Assembly (NCBI GenBank): GCA_038330095.1
Contig: JBBQNQ010000056.1
Coordinates: 1 to 19,233, forward strand
Direction: 5' to 3'
From: JBBPZA01 sp038330095
GTDB taxonomy: Bacteria > Actinomycetota > Thermoleophilia > Solirubrobacterales > Solirubrobacteraceae
DNA: 19,233 nucleotides
Positions 7,270-17,158 of the stretch are shown piece by piece (position 1 is the stretch's first letter; every line of letters begins with the position of its first letter). Both the position numbers and the translations under genes were made by a program. The notes beneath the pieces were generated by a model. That model saw nothing but the letters and a program-made list of their open reading frames with translations. It did no database searches and had not been told where the DNA came from.

Positions 7270-8670
7270 CTAGCCCTTCTTCACCTTCGCGAGGAAGGGG
7301 ATGAGGTACTTGAGGAAGGCGTTGTTGGGGCTCGCGCCGGCGGGGTCGTTGTGGGCATAGGTGGAGCTGCGGTTCACGAGCTCGAGGTTGCCCTTCGGGA
7401 TGCCGGACTGCTTGGCCAGCAGGCTGGCGCCGTCGAGTACCCGCTGACCGCCGAGAGCCGCGCCGAAGGCGTAGATCCGCAACCGCTTGGGAAGCTCGGC
7501 GCCCTTGGTGCTGCGCACGTCGAGGATGCTCTGCGCGGGGTTCGGGTTGCCCGCCGCGACCGCGCCGGCATCGATGGTGAGCCGCTGGGGGTGGTACCAC
7601 GCGGTGCCGTCCAGGCCCTTCAGGCCGGTGCCGGCGAACATGTCGGCGAAGCGGCGGATCGGCGTGATCGCGCCGGCCCGAACCCAGCCGCGGGGGTTGC
7701 CGCTCGGGGCCAGCTGGCCGAGGTGCCCTTGCGCCGCGATCAGCGACGGGGGCGAGGTCTTGGTGTCGAGCGCGTAGCCGTACTCGGCGAGGTTCGTGAC
7801 GCGGACGGGAGGCTTGAGGTACGCCGGCAGGAGCGGCCACGCCTGGCCGATGGATGGCGAGTTGGGATCGAGCAGCGCGCCGAGCGAGCCCGTCGAGTTG
7901 AACAGGCCCGCGAGCGGCGCCGGGATCCCGCCGAAGGACAGCCACGGGGACGACGTCTGCAGGGTCTTCAGCGACTTCGTCGCCTGCTCCGCGGTCACCG
8001 ACGTGGGACCGCTGCCGCCGTCGATGTACACGAGCCCGGCGAGGTCCCGCGCGCCGGCCTTGCCCTTGAAGTCCCACGTTGCATACGCGGTGGTGATCGT
8101 TCCTCCGAGCGAGTGGCCGCCGAGGACCACTTCGCCCCCCCGCTTCTTGGCCAGCTTGACCACGCGCCGCAGGTCGGTGATCTCAGTCCGCATCCCCCAG
8201 TCGCGGGCGTAGCCCACGCTCGAGTCGGGGATGGTCTGGAAGTGCTTGGTGACGCTCGGGTCGTCGAGGTACCCGAGGTAGTAGTCGAACAGCCGTTGGC
8301 CGGTGACCTTCCCCTCCTTGGCCCGGTTGAGCACCGACTGGTCCTCGAGCAAGTTCTCCCTACGTTCGACCGCCCATACCTGCCAGTCGGGCGCCCGGCG
8401 CACGATGTCCTTGGCCACCGGCTCGAAGTACGCGGCGCTCGCCGAGGTTCCGGGGTTGAGAATCAGGATGTTCTTGGCTCTGGCACGGCCCGTCGCCAGG
8501 ATCCCGACCCGGTTGTACTTCGCCGGCGTGCCCGGCGACGCGTACCCCGAGACACGATGGAACCGCACGTCCACCGCGGCGTAGGCCGCCTGAGCGAGCG
8601 CGCCCGCGGCGACGACGGCCAGGATTCCCAGGAGCGCGAGCCGGCGCCCCGTGCTGGTCTTGCGAAGCAT
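7270..8670 (-). CDS. Secreted alpha/beta hydrolase (lipase/esterase-like)
   Basis: 466 residues from ATG 8670, with a G-rich ribosome site (eight G, minus strand 8682-8675) just upstream. A Sec signal peptide has K/R residues, then L-A-L-L-G-I-L-A-V-V-A-A-G-A-L-A and an A-Y-A-A type cleavage region near residue 31. The nucleophile elbow is G-H-S-L-G-G with Ser187, following V-V-L-G. An oxyanion region N-P-G-T-S-A is near 72-77. A likely catalytic His is H440 in Y-A-H-N-D-P, close to the C terminus. The acid residue is not certain. Such proteins are exported esterases or lipases, but the substrate is unknown. The gene is divergent from the alkyltransferase at 8789 and is followed at once by the methyltransferase. 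Confidence 0.85.
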   Translation of the reverse strand: MLRKTSTGRRLALLGILAVVAAGALAQAAYAAVDVRFHRVSGYASPGTPAKYNRVGILATGRARAKNILILNPGTSASAAYFEPVAKDIVRRAPDWQVWAVERRENLLEDQSVLNRAKEGKVTGQRLFDYYLGYLDDPSVTKHFQTIPDSSVGYARDWGMRTEITDLRRVVKLAKKRGGEVVLGGHSLGGTITTAYATWDFKGKAGARDLAGLVYIDGGSGPTSVTAEQATKSLKTLQTSSPWLSFGGIPAPLAGLFNSTGSLGALLDPNSPSIGQAWPLLPAYLKPPVRVTNLAEYGYALDTKTSPPSLIAAQGHLGQLAPSGNPRGWVRAGAITPIRRFADMFAGTGLKGLDGTAWYHPQRLTIDAGAVAAGNPNPAQSILDVRSTKGAELPKRLRIYAFGAALGGQRVLDGASLLAKQSGIPKGNLELVNRSSTYAHNDPAGASPNNAFLKYLIPFLAKVKKG

Positions 8671-8788
8671 CTTTCCCCCCCCACGCTTTGCGCGACATCA
8701 CCGACGACTGTTGCGCCGACCTTAGCGCGAGAGCCGCGACGTCGTTGCAGCCAGCTCACGTAATCCCGGCACCAGGCGTTTGGGTGAT

Positions 8789-9301
8789 ATGACCGCCACC
8801 ACGATCCACGAGCGCCATGTCTGGACCATCTACGCGAGCCCGCTCGGGCCACTGACGCTGGTCGGCGGTCCAGCCGGCCTGGCGAGCCTGCGCTTCCCCG
8901 GGGGGGCCGGACCCCCGGCCGACGCCGATCACGACCCGGACGCCTTCGGTGCCGCACTCGGGCAGCTCGAGGAGTACTTCAGCGGCGAGCGCAACCGGTT
9001 CGAGCTCGCGCTCGATCTCGGCGGGACACCGTTCCAGCGCCGCGTGTGGAGCCGTCTGCTGACGATCCCCTACGGGACCACGACCAGCTACTCGGCGCTC
9101 GCGCGCGCCACCGGCCGCCCCGACCGGGTCCGCGCGGTCGGCGCCGCCGTCGGGCGCACGCCCGTGCCCATCATCGTGCCGTGTCACCGCGCCGTGGCCG
9201 CCGACGGAGCCCTGACCGGCTACGGCGGCGGCCTGCAGCGCAAGCGGGCGCTGCTCGACCTCGAGGCCCGCGCGGCCGCCGGTCAACTGTCATTGATCTA
9301 G
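8789..9301 (+). CDS. ogt: Methylated-DNA--[protein]-cysteine S-methyltransferase (O6-alkylguanine repair)
   Basis: A 170-residue suicide repair protein that moves alkyl groups from O6 of guanine to its own cysteine. The C-terminal DNA-binding/active-site domain is complete: F-Q-R-R-V-W, I-P-Y-G-T-T-T-S-Y-S-A-L-A (helix-turn-helix region), R-A-V-G-A-A-V-G-R-T-P-V-P-I-I-V-P-C-H-R with acceptor Cys132, then G-A-L-T-G-Y-G-G-G-L-Q-R-K-R-A-L-L-D-L-E. The N-terminal ribonuclease-like domain is short, as in Ogt. ATG 8789 is preferred over TTG 8780. The ribosome site is weak. The canonical I-P-C-H-R-V-V has V-P-C-H-R-A-V here, a mild change. There is no Ada-type domain. It precedes the VOC/UvrA-like unit on the same strand but is separated by 122 bases with its own promoter. 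Confidence 0.95.
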   Translation: MTATTIHERHVWTIYASPLGPLTLVGGPAGLASLRFPGGAGPPADADHDPDAFGAALGQLEEYFSGERNRFELALDLGGTPFQRRVWSRLLTIPYGTTTSYSALARATGRPDRVRAVGAAVGRTPVPIIVPCHRAVAADGALTGYGGGLQRKRALLDLEARAAAGQLSLI

Positions 9302-9312
9302 TGCCGCGTCAG

Positions 9313-9324
9313 GCAAACGTTTGC
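9313..9324. promoter_or_regulatory. 12-bp perfect palindrome GCAAACGTTTGC, possible operator
   Basis: The sequence equals its own reverse complement and has the central AAACGTTT seen in LacI/PurR-family operators. It lies 12 bases after the alkyltransferase stop and 15 bases upstream of the candidate -35 at 9340, so it is well placed to affect the VOC/UvrA-like promoter. With no spacer it cannot form a useful terminator hairpin. No regulator gene is present in the window. Confidence 0.35.
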
Positions 9325-9339
9325 GCGTTTGACCACCTC

Positions 9340-9369
9340 TTGACGGATTTACTACGGTTGAACAATAGT
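9340..9369 (+). promoter_or_regulatory. Candidate sigma70-type promoter for the VOC/UvrA-like unit
   Basis: There is a -35 box TTGACG (9340-9345, five of six consensus bases), an 18-base spacer and -10 AATAGT (9364-9369, four of six). The surrounding 9302-9423 leader is clearly AT-richer than the rest of the window. It is the only convincing consensus-like promoter I could see here. Confidence 0.5.
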
Positions 9370-9387
9370 TTGTGCTACAAATGATTG
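9363..9387. promoter_or_regulatory. 25-bp imperfect dyad over the -10 region, probable repressor operator
   Basis: Left arm CAATAGTTTGT (9363-9373), spacer GCT, right arm ACAAATGATTG (9377-9387). The reverse complement of the right arm is CAATCATTTGT, so 9 of 11 positions match. It covers the candidate -10 and probable transcription start and lies before the ribosome site of the VOC gene, a classic repressor position. Size and symmetry would suit a dimeric MarR-, TetR- or ArsR-type protein; none is encoded in the window. Confidence 0.45.
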
Positions 9388-9423
9388 GCAATGTCGACCG
9401 GACCCACGACTTCAGGAGGGACC

Positions 9424-9776
9424 ATGACCGGCTCTTCGACTCAGGGAATCAAGACCGTGCTGCATCCCGTTTCCGACCTGGCGGCGGCCAAGGAGGTGTA
9501 CTCCGCCCTGCTCGGCGTACCGCCGCAGGCCGACGCGTCCTACTACGTCGGGTTCGAGGCCGCGGGCCAGCACATCGGGCTGGTGCCGGGCGGTGGACCG
9601 CAGGGCATGACCTCACCGGTGGCCTACTGGCACGTGCCGGACCTCGAGGCGAAGCTGGCTGAGGTGACCGCGGCCGGTGCCACCGTGAAGGAGCCCGCGC
9701 ACGACGTCGGTGGCGGTCGCCTGGTGGCCACCGTCACCGACCCCGATGGCAACGTCCTCGGGCTGCTTCAGGACCG

Positions 9777-9780
<4 letters not shown>
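9424..9780 (+). CDS. VOC-superfamily protein (glyoxalase/bleomycin-resistance fold)
   Basis: 118 residues from ATG 9424, chosen because AGGAGGG (9414-9420) sits three bases before it; in-frame starts at 9385 and 9391 lack such a site. The beta-alpha-beta-beta-beta fold markers are K-T-V-L-H-P-V-S-D-L-A-A-A-K-E (His14), Y-Y-V-G-F, H-I-G-L-V (His50), Y-W-H-V-P-D-L (His70), and T-D-P-D-G-N-V-L-G-L-L-Q at the end. The usual metal-binding Glu of glyoxalase I-type enzymes is Gly in the last motif, so it may bind a ligand rather than catalyse. VOC proteins include fosfomycin and bleomycin resistance proteins. Its stop overlaps the UvrA-like start by ATGA, so the two are translationally coupled and probably act against the same stress. 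Confidence 0.9.
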
Positions 9781-12149
<2,369 letters not shown>

Positions 12150-12158
12150 CCGAGACGG

Positions 12159-12656
12159 CTAGCGAGGGACGAGCTGGAGGATCGGGATGCTGCGGCCGAC
12201 ACGGGCCGCGTTGCCTCGGTAGGCGGCGTACGGCGGGAAGATGCGGTCGGCAAGCTCCCAGAGCCGGGTGCGCGCCGATTCGTCCTCGACGATCTCCACG
12301 TGGAACGGCTGCCCGCCGAAGGTCACGTCGGGGTTCCTGCGCGCGTTGTGAAACCACGAGGGGTGCTCGGCTGCACCGAGCTTGGAGGCGATGATCGTCA
12401 CCCGGTCGCCGTCGTGGAAGTAGATGACCGCGTTGCGGCGCAGGCGGCCGGTGCGCGCGCCGCGCGTCTCCAGCAGCCCGGTCGGGAGCATGAGCCCCAG
12501 GCCGAGACGGCCGCCGGTCAGCCGCATCAGGTAGGGGTCGACCTTCCACACGACGTTGAGCGAGAGCCACGCCGCCATGCGTGTGCCGACGAAGCTCACA
12601 TACGCCCGATAGAGCGCGCCACGTGGGGCCAGGGGATCGACGTAGGGCAGGGTGAC
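12159..12656 (-). CDS. Nitroreductase-family deazaflavin (F420)-dependent oxidoreductase; start uncertain
   Basis: About 165 residues. The split-barrel family is recognised by G-G-R-L-G-L-G-L, L-E-T-R-G-A-R-T-G-R-L-R-R-N-A-V-I-Y-F-H-D-G-D-R-V, I-I-A-S-K-L-G-A-A-E-H-P-S-W-F-H-N, and N-P-D-V-T-F-G-G, the signature set of Ddn-like F420H2-dependent reductases. C-terminal F-P-P-Y-A-A-Y-R and R-S-I-P-I-L-Q-L-V-P-R fit as well. Relatives include a Y-V-D-P-x-x-P-R-G-A-L-Y-R-A N-terminal element, present here (bases 12644-12603), but no ATG, GTG or TTG lies in frame just before it. The codon at 12656 is GTC and CTG is at 12650. Later in-frame starts are GTG 12599 and ATG 12578, which would cut that element. 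It begins about 10 bases after the esterase stop, so one operon is likely. The end nearly abuts the UvrA-like gene tail to tail. Confidence 0.8.
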   Translation of the reverse strand, partial: VTLPYVDPLAPRGALYRAYVSFVGTRMAAWLSLNVVWKVDPYLMRLTGGRLGLGLMLPTGLLETRGARTGRLRRNAVIYFHDGDRVTIIASKLGAAEHPSWFHNARRNPDVTFGGQPFHVEIVEDESARTRLWELADRIFPPYAAYRGNAARVGRSIPILQLVPR

Positions 12657-12666
12657 GGTGGGTCTC

Positions 12667-13662
12667 TTAGCGCGTGATCCGGAGGCCGCGGGCCAGCGTG
12701 GGTTGCTCGTCTCGCAGCTTCGTCGCCTGCCGGTCAAATGCCCTGGCGGCCGACGCGGGCTGGCCGGCAGCATGGGCGAGGTCGAGGAAGGCGTAGCAGA
12801 AGTACACCGACTGGGTGATCATCAGTGTGCCGTCGGTGTCAAAGGGGACGTGGCCGGCGCCCGGGAGTCCCTCGAAGACGATCGGGACCTTGGCGGCGTA
12901 GAGGTCGGCGGCGGTCCGCACCCCGTCCGCGTAGGCCACGGTCCTGTCGGCGGTGCCGTTGAACATCAGGATCGGCGAATCTGCCGGGTCGTAGAGGGTC
13001 GAGGCGACCGAGTGGGGAAACGCGGCCGAGATCGAGATGGCCGCGCCGACCTTGGAGGAGTAGCCGGGGTTACCGCTCGTGCCGGGGTCGCCGGAGTTCA
13101 CAGCGACGGCCAGCGCGGTTCCCGCCCCTGCGGAGCCGCCTCCGATGGCAACCCGAGTCGGGTCCACACCGTAGGTCGCGGCGTTCCTGCGCAGCCATCT
13201 GACCGCCGCCTGCGCGTCGTGCTGGGCTGCGAGGACCGCGGTGACGCACGACGGCGGCGGCGGGTCCTGACCCGCGCATCCCCCACCATCGCCAAGCAGC
13301 CGGTAATTGATCGACACCGCGACATAGCCGCGCTGCGCAAAGGCCTTGGCCATCCTCACCATGGAGGCGTTCTTCGACGTGCCGTTCGCGAACCCGCCGC
13401 CGTGCACGAGCACGATCGCCGGCCGCTTGGCCTGCCTGTCGCCCGTCGGCCGGTAGAGGTCGAGCGTCAGCGTCACCGGGTTGCCCGAGGCGTCGGGTGC
13501 GCTGCCGTAGGTCAGGCCGGAAGTCGTCGTGACGGCCGAGAAGATCGCGTCGCGGTAGCGCAGCGGGGCGGCACCCGGCGGCGGCGGGACCGTGCATCCC
13601 GTCACCCCGAGGGCCAGCAGCCCGAGCGCCGCGGGCCACAGGCGGCGCGCGCATCTGCGCAT
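12667..13662 (-). CDS. Esterase lipoprotein, alpha/beta hydrolase (HSL/carboxylesterase type)
   Basis: 331 residues from ATG 13662, chosen for the GGAGG ribosome site (minus strand 13671-13667) and because a lipoprotein signal starts there: R-R-C-A-R-R, a hydrophobic core, then lipobox V-T-G-C with Cys23 as lipid anchor. A start at 13725 would put 21 charged residues before this. The catalytic machinery is complete: oxyanion motif H-G-G-G (87-90), nucleophile Ser177 in G-G-G-S-A-G, Asp239 in N-G-T-A-D-R-T-V, and His271 in G-A-G-H-V-P-F-D. This points to a cell-surface esterase. The substrate is unknown. The deazaflavin oxidoreductase follows directly; upstream the gene is divergent from the universal stress protein across 189 bases. 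Confidence 0.9.
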   Translation of the reverse strand: MRRCARRLWPAALGLLALGVTGCTVPPPPGAAPLRYRDAIFSAVTTTSGLTYGSAPDASGNPVTLTLDLYRPTGDRQAKRPAIVLVHGGGFANGTSKNASMVRMAKAFAQRGYVAVSINYRLLGDGGGCAGQDPPPPSCVTAVLAAQHDAQAAVRWLRRNAATYGVDPTRVAIGGGSAGAGTALAVAVNSGDPGTSGNPGYSSKVGAAISISAAFPHSVASTLYDPADSPILMFNGTADRTVAYADGVRTAADLYAAKVPIVFEGLPGAGHVPFDTDGTLMITQSVYFCYAFLDLAHAAGQPASAARAFDRQATKLRDEQPTLARGLRITR

Positions 13663-13786
13663 GCCCCCTCCATGGGGCCCGGCGACACTGCTCGTGCACC
13701 CTGCTCGATCGCTGCGGACGCGCATGGCTCAGTCCTTTGAGAGAGGTGAAATCGTCAGCTCCAACCCCCCCTCACCCGCCAAGTTG

Positions 13787-13800
13787 CGACCCGAAGGTCG
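13787..13800. promoter_or_regulatory. Small dyad CGACC-CGAA-GGTCG upstream of the universal stress gene
   Basis: Two exact 5-base arms with a 4-base centre lie in the 189-base divergent region between the esterase and the universal stress protein, 51 bases before GTG 13852. It could be an operator for either gene or a chance hairpin in GC-rich DNA. No matching copy was seen in front of the alcohol dehydrogenase. Confidence 0.2.
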
Positions 13801-13851
13801 AACGTTACCTGCCACGATCAAGGCGGCCACCCCGAACGAAAGGAATGACCC

Positions 13852-14334
13852 GTGATCCTCCTGTGTTACGACGGATCGCCCGATGCCCAGGCCGCAATCG
13901 ATCGCGCAGGCGAGCTACTGAGCGGGCAAGCCGCGACCGTCCTGACGGTCTGGGAGCCGTTCATCGACGTGATGGCACGCACGGGCCTCGGCTTCGGCCT
14001 CGGAAACCCGGCGGTGAACGTCGAGGAGATCGACGCGGCCAGCGAGCAGGCAGCGCGCGAGCGAGCGGAGGAGGGTGCCGAGCGCGCCAGACACGCCGGG
14101 CTGAACGCCGAGCCACGCACCAGAGCCCGCGGCGCGACGATCGCGGAGACCATCCTGTCCGAGGCCGATGAGATCGGCGCCGACCCCATCGTCCTCGGCA
14201 GCCGGGGCCTGACCGGCCTCAAGTCGGTGCTGCTGGGAAGCGTCTCCCACGCTCTGGTACAGCACACCGATCGCGCGGTCATCGTCGTGCCCTCCCCAGC
14301 GGTGGCCACCGAACGTGCGGCGCACCGGCACTGA
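13852..14334 (+). CDS. Universal stress protein, UspA family (ATP-binding type)
   Basis: 160 residues from GTG 13852, preceded by AAAGGA at suitable spacing. A single Usp domain: first strand I-L-L-C-Y-D-G-S (2-9, Asp7 in the usual position), then strand T-V-L-T-V-W-E-P. The C-terminal nucleotide motif G-x2-G-x9-G-S is present as G116-S-R-G119 to G129-S130, followed by S-H-A-L-V-Q-H-T and A-V-I-V-V-P, so it should bind ATP. A charged Glu/Ala/Arg helix (64-82) is typical of actinobacterial members. Such proteins help survival under starvation, hypoxia or redox stress. It is followed after 95 bases by a zinc alcohol dehydrogenase on the same strand, a pairing that fits a fermentative or hypoxic programme. 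Confidence 0.92.
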   Translation: MILLCYDGSPDAQAAIDRAGELLSGQAATVLTVWEPFIDVMARTGLGFGLGNPAVNVEEIDAASEQAARERAEEGAERARHAGLNAEPRTRARGATIAETILSEADEIGADPIVLGSRGLTGLKSVLLGSVSHALVQHTDRAVIVVPSPAVATERAAHRH

Positions 14335-14429
14335 CAGCGAGTGTGCCTGGCTACCCTTGTCTGGGCACGTGACTTTGCCCCCGATGTGCCGGTGGCCAAC
14401 CACGTCTCCCACAACCGCAGGGAGGCCAC

Positions 14430-15524
14430 ATGAAGGCTCTCGTCTACCACGGCGCGCACCAGCGAAGCTGGGACACGGTCCCCGATCCGTCCATCGTCGA
14501 TCCGACCGACGCGATCGTTCGGATCGACGGCTCCACGATCTGCGGGACCGATCTGCACATCCTCAAGGGCGATGTGCCCGAGACGACCCCCGGCACGGTC
14601 CTCGGCCACGAGGCGATCGGAACCGTCCAAGCGGTCGGCACCGCCGTGACGACCGTAGCCGCGGGCGACCGCGTGCTGGTGTCGTGCATCAGCGCATGCG
14701 GGCGATGCCGCTTCTGCAAAGAGGCGCGCTACGGCCAATGCCTCGGCGGCGGGGGTTGGATCCTCGGCCACACCATCGACGGTCTCCAAGCCGAATACGC
14801 GCGCACCCCGTTTGCCGACAACTCGCTGCACAAGGTTCCCGAGGCGCTCAGCGACGAGCAGGTGCTGTTCCTCGCCGACATCCTTCCCACCGCCTATGAG
14901 ATCGGCGTGCTCAACGGCATGGTCCGACCCGGCGACGTCGTTGCGATCGTCGGCGCCGGCCCGATCGGCCTCGCCGCCATCCTCACCGCCCAGCTGTTCA
15001 CGCCCAGTCAGATCGTCGCCATCGACCTCGCCGACAGCCGCCTTGCGCGTGCCGACGAGTTCGGCGCCGACGTGACGATCAACAACGGCACCCAGGACGC
15101 AACGGCGCTGATCATGGAGCTGACCGAGGGCCTGGGCGCCGACGTCGCCGTCGAGGCCGTCGGCATTCCGCAGACGTTCGAGCTCGCCACGGCGCTGATC
15201 CGCCCCGGCGGACACGTCGCCAACATCGGCGTCCACGGCCACCCCGCGACCCTGCATCTCGAATCGATGTGGAGCCGCGATGTGACCATTACCTCGGGAC
15301 TCGTCGACACGTCGACGATCCCGGACCTGATGAACCTCATCCAGCACGGGCGACTCGACCCCACCGTCTTGGCCACCCATCGGTTTGGCTTGAGCGACAC
15401 GATGGACGCGTACGACACCTTCGCCGACGCGGCGACCACCGGCGCCCTGAAGGTCGTCTTGCAGGGCTCCCGTGTCGCGCCTGCCGATTCAACAGCTCGG
15501 GTTCCGGTTCTGGCTGCCGGCTGA
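14430..15524 (+). CDS. Zinc-dependent alcohol dehydrogenase (medium-chain family)
   Basis: 364 residues from ATG 14430 with ribosome site AGGGAGG (14419-14425). Catalytic zinc ligands are C38 (T-I-C-G-T-D-L-H), H60-E61 (L-G-H-E) and probably D150. The structural zinc site is C90, C93, C96 and C104 (C-x2-C-x2-C-x7-C). The Rossmann motif is G-A-G-P-I-G (175-180), with Asp199 at the end of the second strand favouring NAD(H) over NADP(H). Interconversion of alcohols and aldehydes is expected. The substrate is not determinable, but an absent glutathione/formaldehyde-type insertion and the G-G-G-G-W-I-L-G-H segment match general MDR alcohol dehydrogenases. The gene ends 12 bases before the opposite-strand peptidase stop. 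Confidence 0.93.
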   Translation: MKALVYHGAHQRSWDTVPDPSIVDPTDAIVRIDGSTICGTDLHILKGDVPETTPGTVLGHEAIGTVQAVGTAVTTVAAGDRVLVSCISACGRCRFCKEARYGQCLGGGGWILGHTIDGLQAEYARTPFADNSLHKVPEALSDEQVLFLADILPTAYEIGVLNGMVRPGDVVAIVGAGPIGLAAILTAQLFTPSQIVAIDLADSRLARADEFGADVTINNGTQDATALIMELTEGLGADVAVEAVGIPQTFELATALIRPGGHVANIGVHGHPATLHLESMWSRDVTITSGLVDTSTIPDLMNLIQHGRLDPTVLATHRFGLSDTMDAYDTFADAATTGALKVVLQGSRVAPADSTARVPVLAAG

Positions 15525-15536
15525 CTTGCCCAGCCC

Positions 15537-17158
15537 TCAGCGGCGGATCTGCGGCATGACCGGTCCCTGCAAGATGCTCGGCACCCGCGGAACAGCGCGA
15601 CTGCGGGCGCTTGGCGCCGGCCCCGTGAACGGAGCGTTCTGACGGCAGGTCGTGCCCACCGCGGGCAAGGCGCCGGTGACGAGGTAGCTCTCGATCTTGC
15701 CGTCTATGCAGTCCGGGCTGCCGTTGAGGTACGCGGTGTGGCCGTCGCCGCGCATCGTGAGCAGCCGCGCGTTGCCCAGGTCGCGCACCAGGTTCTTCGC
15801 GCCGCGGTAGGGCGTGGCCGGATCATGGGTCGTCGCGAGCACCAGCGGCGTCGGCGAGGAGCTGGGCACCCGGAACGGCCCGTAGAACGCATCGCGATCG
15901 GTGATCGGGTAGAGCCCGTAGCTCAGCTCGCTGTACCCGGTGGTGAACCAGAAGTGCCGATCGTTGCGCCAGGCCCGCGCGCCGGCGCGCAGGTACGGTT
16001 GGATGAAACTCGGATAGCGCACCTCGGCCGCCCGGATCGCGAAGTAGCGATCGGACGACTGGTCATATGACCCGTCGGCATTCCTGACGTAGTAGAGGTC
16101 GGCGAGCAGGCGGGTGAACGAGCCGTCACCGGCCTCGGCGCCCGCCAACGCCTGGGCGAGAACCGGCCAGGCCTGCTTGCTGTAGAGCGCGATGGCCGTG
16201 GCGGCACGCAGATCGTCACCGTCGACGGGGCGCGGATCGGGCATGTACCCGGCCGCCGGAATTCGCGCCGCGTCGAGGCGCTTGGCCAGCCGGTCATACG
16301 CCCTTCGCGGGTTCTTGCCCCCGAAGCCGCGGCACGCGGCCTGATCGACGGCGCACGCCCGGAAGAAGCGTCCGAGCGCGCGCTCCAACGCTGAGGCCAG
16401 GTCGGCCGATGAGGAGAGCGGCGAGTTCATGTAGACGTCCGCGTCGAGCGGACCGTCGAGCACCATCGTCCGGTAGCTCCGCGGAAAGAGGGTGGCGAAC
16501 GTCGAGCCGAGGAGGGTCCCGTAGGAGAAACCGAGGTAGTTGAGCCGGTGCTCACCCACCGCGCGGCGCAACAGGTTCAGGTCGCGCGCCACGTTGGCCG
16601 TCGAGACGTGCGCCAGGATGCTGGTGGGGTTGAGCGCGAGGCAGCGCCGGTTGTAGCCGGCGGCCTCGGACACCAGCGGCGAGACCCTGAGGTTTCGCGG
16701 CGTCGTGAACGGCTGGGCGAGCGGGCCCTGCTTCTCCTGGTTGACCTTGCAGTCGATCGACGGCTGACTCCGCCCGACGCCGCGCGGATCCATGCCGACG
16801 ATGTCAAAGCGCCGGTTGAGGACGGTGAAGAGTCCTGCGCCGTTGGCCTCGAGGGTGTCGGCTGCGCTCGTGCCCGGGCCACCGGGGTTGACGAACAGCG
16901 AACCGATCCGTCGCCCGGGCCCGGTCGCGGGTGACCTGGCAACGAACAGCTTCACCGTCCGGCCGCCTGGCTGGTCGTAGTCGAGCGGCACGCGCGCGCT
17001 CGTGCACAGCACGCCCGCGGCGGTCCCGCACGGCCGCCAGCTCAGGGCCGGCACGGACGGGGACCTCGTCGCCAAGGCGGGGGGCGCACCGATCGCGAGC
17101 GCCGCGAGACATGCACAGACACCGAGTGCCGGTCGAGGCGCCGATGAGGTCCCTGCAT
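15537..17158 (-). CDS. Secreted alpha/beta hydrolase with TAP-like C-terminal domain (tripeptidyl aminopeptidase type), frameshift in signal peptide
   Basis: The mature part (about 510 residues) carries P-L-D-Y-D-Q-P near the start and oxyanion region N-P-G-G-P-G-T-S-A. Counting from base 17075, the catalytic triad is Ser184 in G-F-S-Y-G-T, Asp418 in T-H-D-P-A-T-P and His446 in G-D-G-H-T-A-Y-L. This is the classic layout of Streptomyces-type tripeptidyl aminopeptidases and related exported hydrolases. In frame, an excellent signal-peptide core (A-L-G-V-C-A-C-L-A-A-L-A-I-G, then A-P-P-A-L-A) lies just upstream but has no start codon. ATG 17158, with a strong GAGGGGGC ribosome site, encodes a matching basic n-region (M-Q-G-P-H-R-R-L-D-R) one frame off. 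Adding one G at the GG near 17128 joins them perfectly. Without it, the only in-frame start is TTG 17075, giving an unexported protein. Confidence 0.85.

Noticed and set aside
7000..8763. A 587-codon plus-strand open frame
   Set aside because: It is antisense to the methyltransferase and secreted hydrolase, is Arg/Gly-rich and has no recognisable domain.
8895..8925. GC hairpin CCGGGGG ... CCCCCGG within the alkyltransferase gene
   Set aside because: It is inside a conserved coding frame (Pro/Gly-rich linker), so it is better explained by codon use than by a terminator.
12150..12158. Possible terminator between the convergent UvrA-like and oxidoreductase genes
   Set aside because: Only nine bases separate the stops and no inverted repeat or T-run is visible; termination must lie inside coding sequence or be factor-dependent.
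13866..15380. A 504-codon minus-strand open frame spanning two genes
   Set aside because: It runs antisense through both the universal stress and alcohol dehydrogenase genes, crosses their intergenic leader and has no domain; it is a GC shadow.
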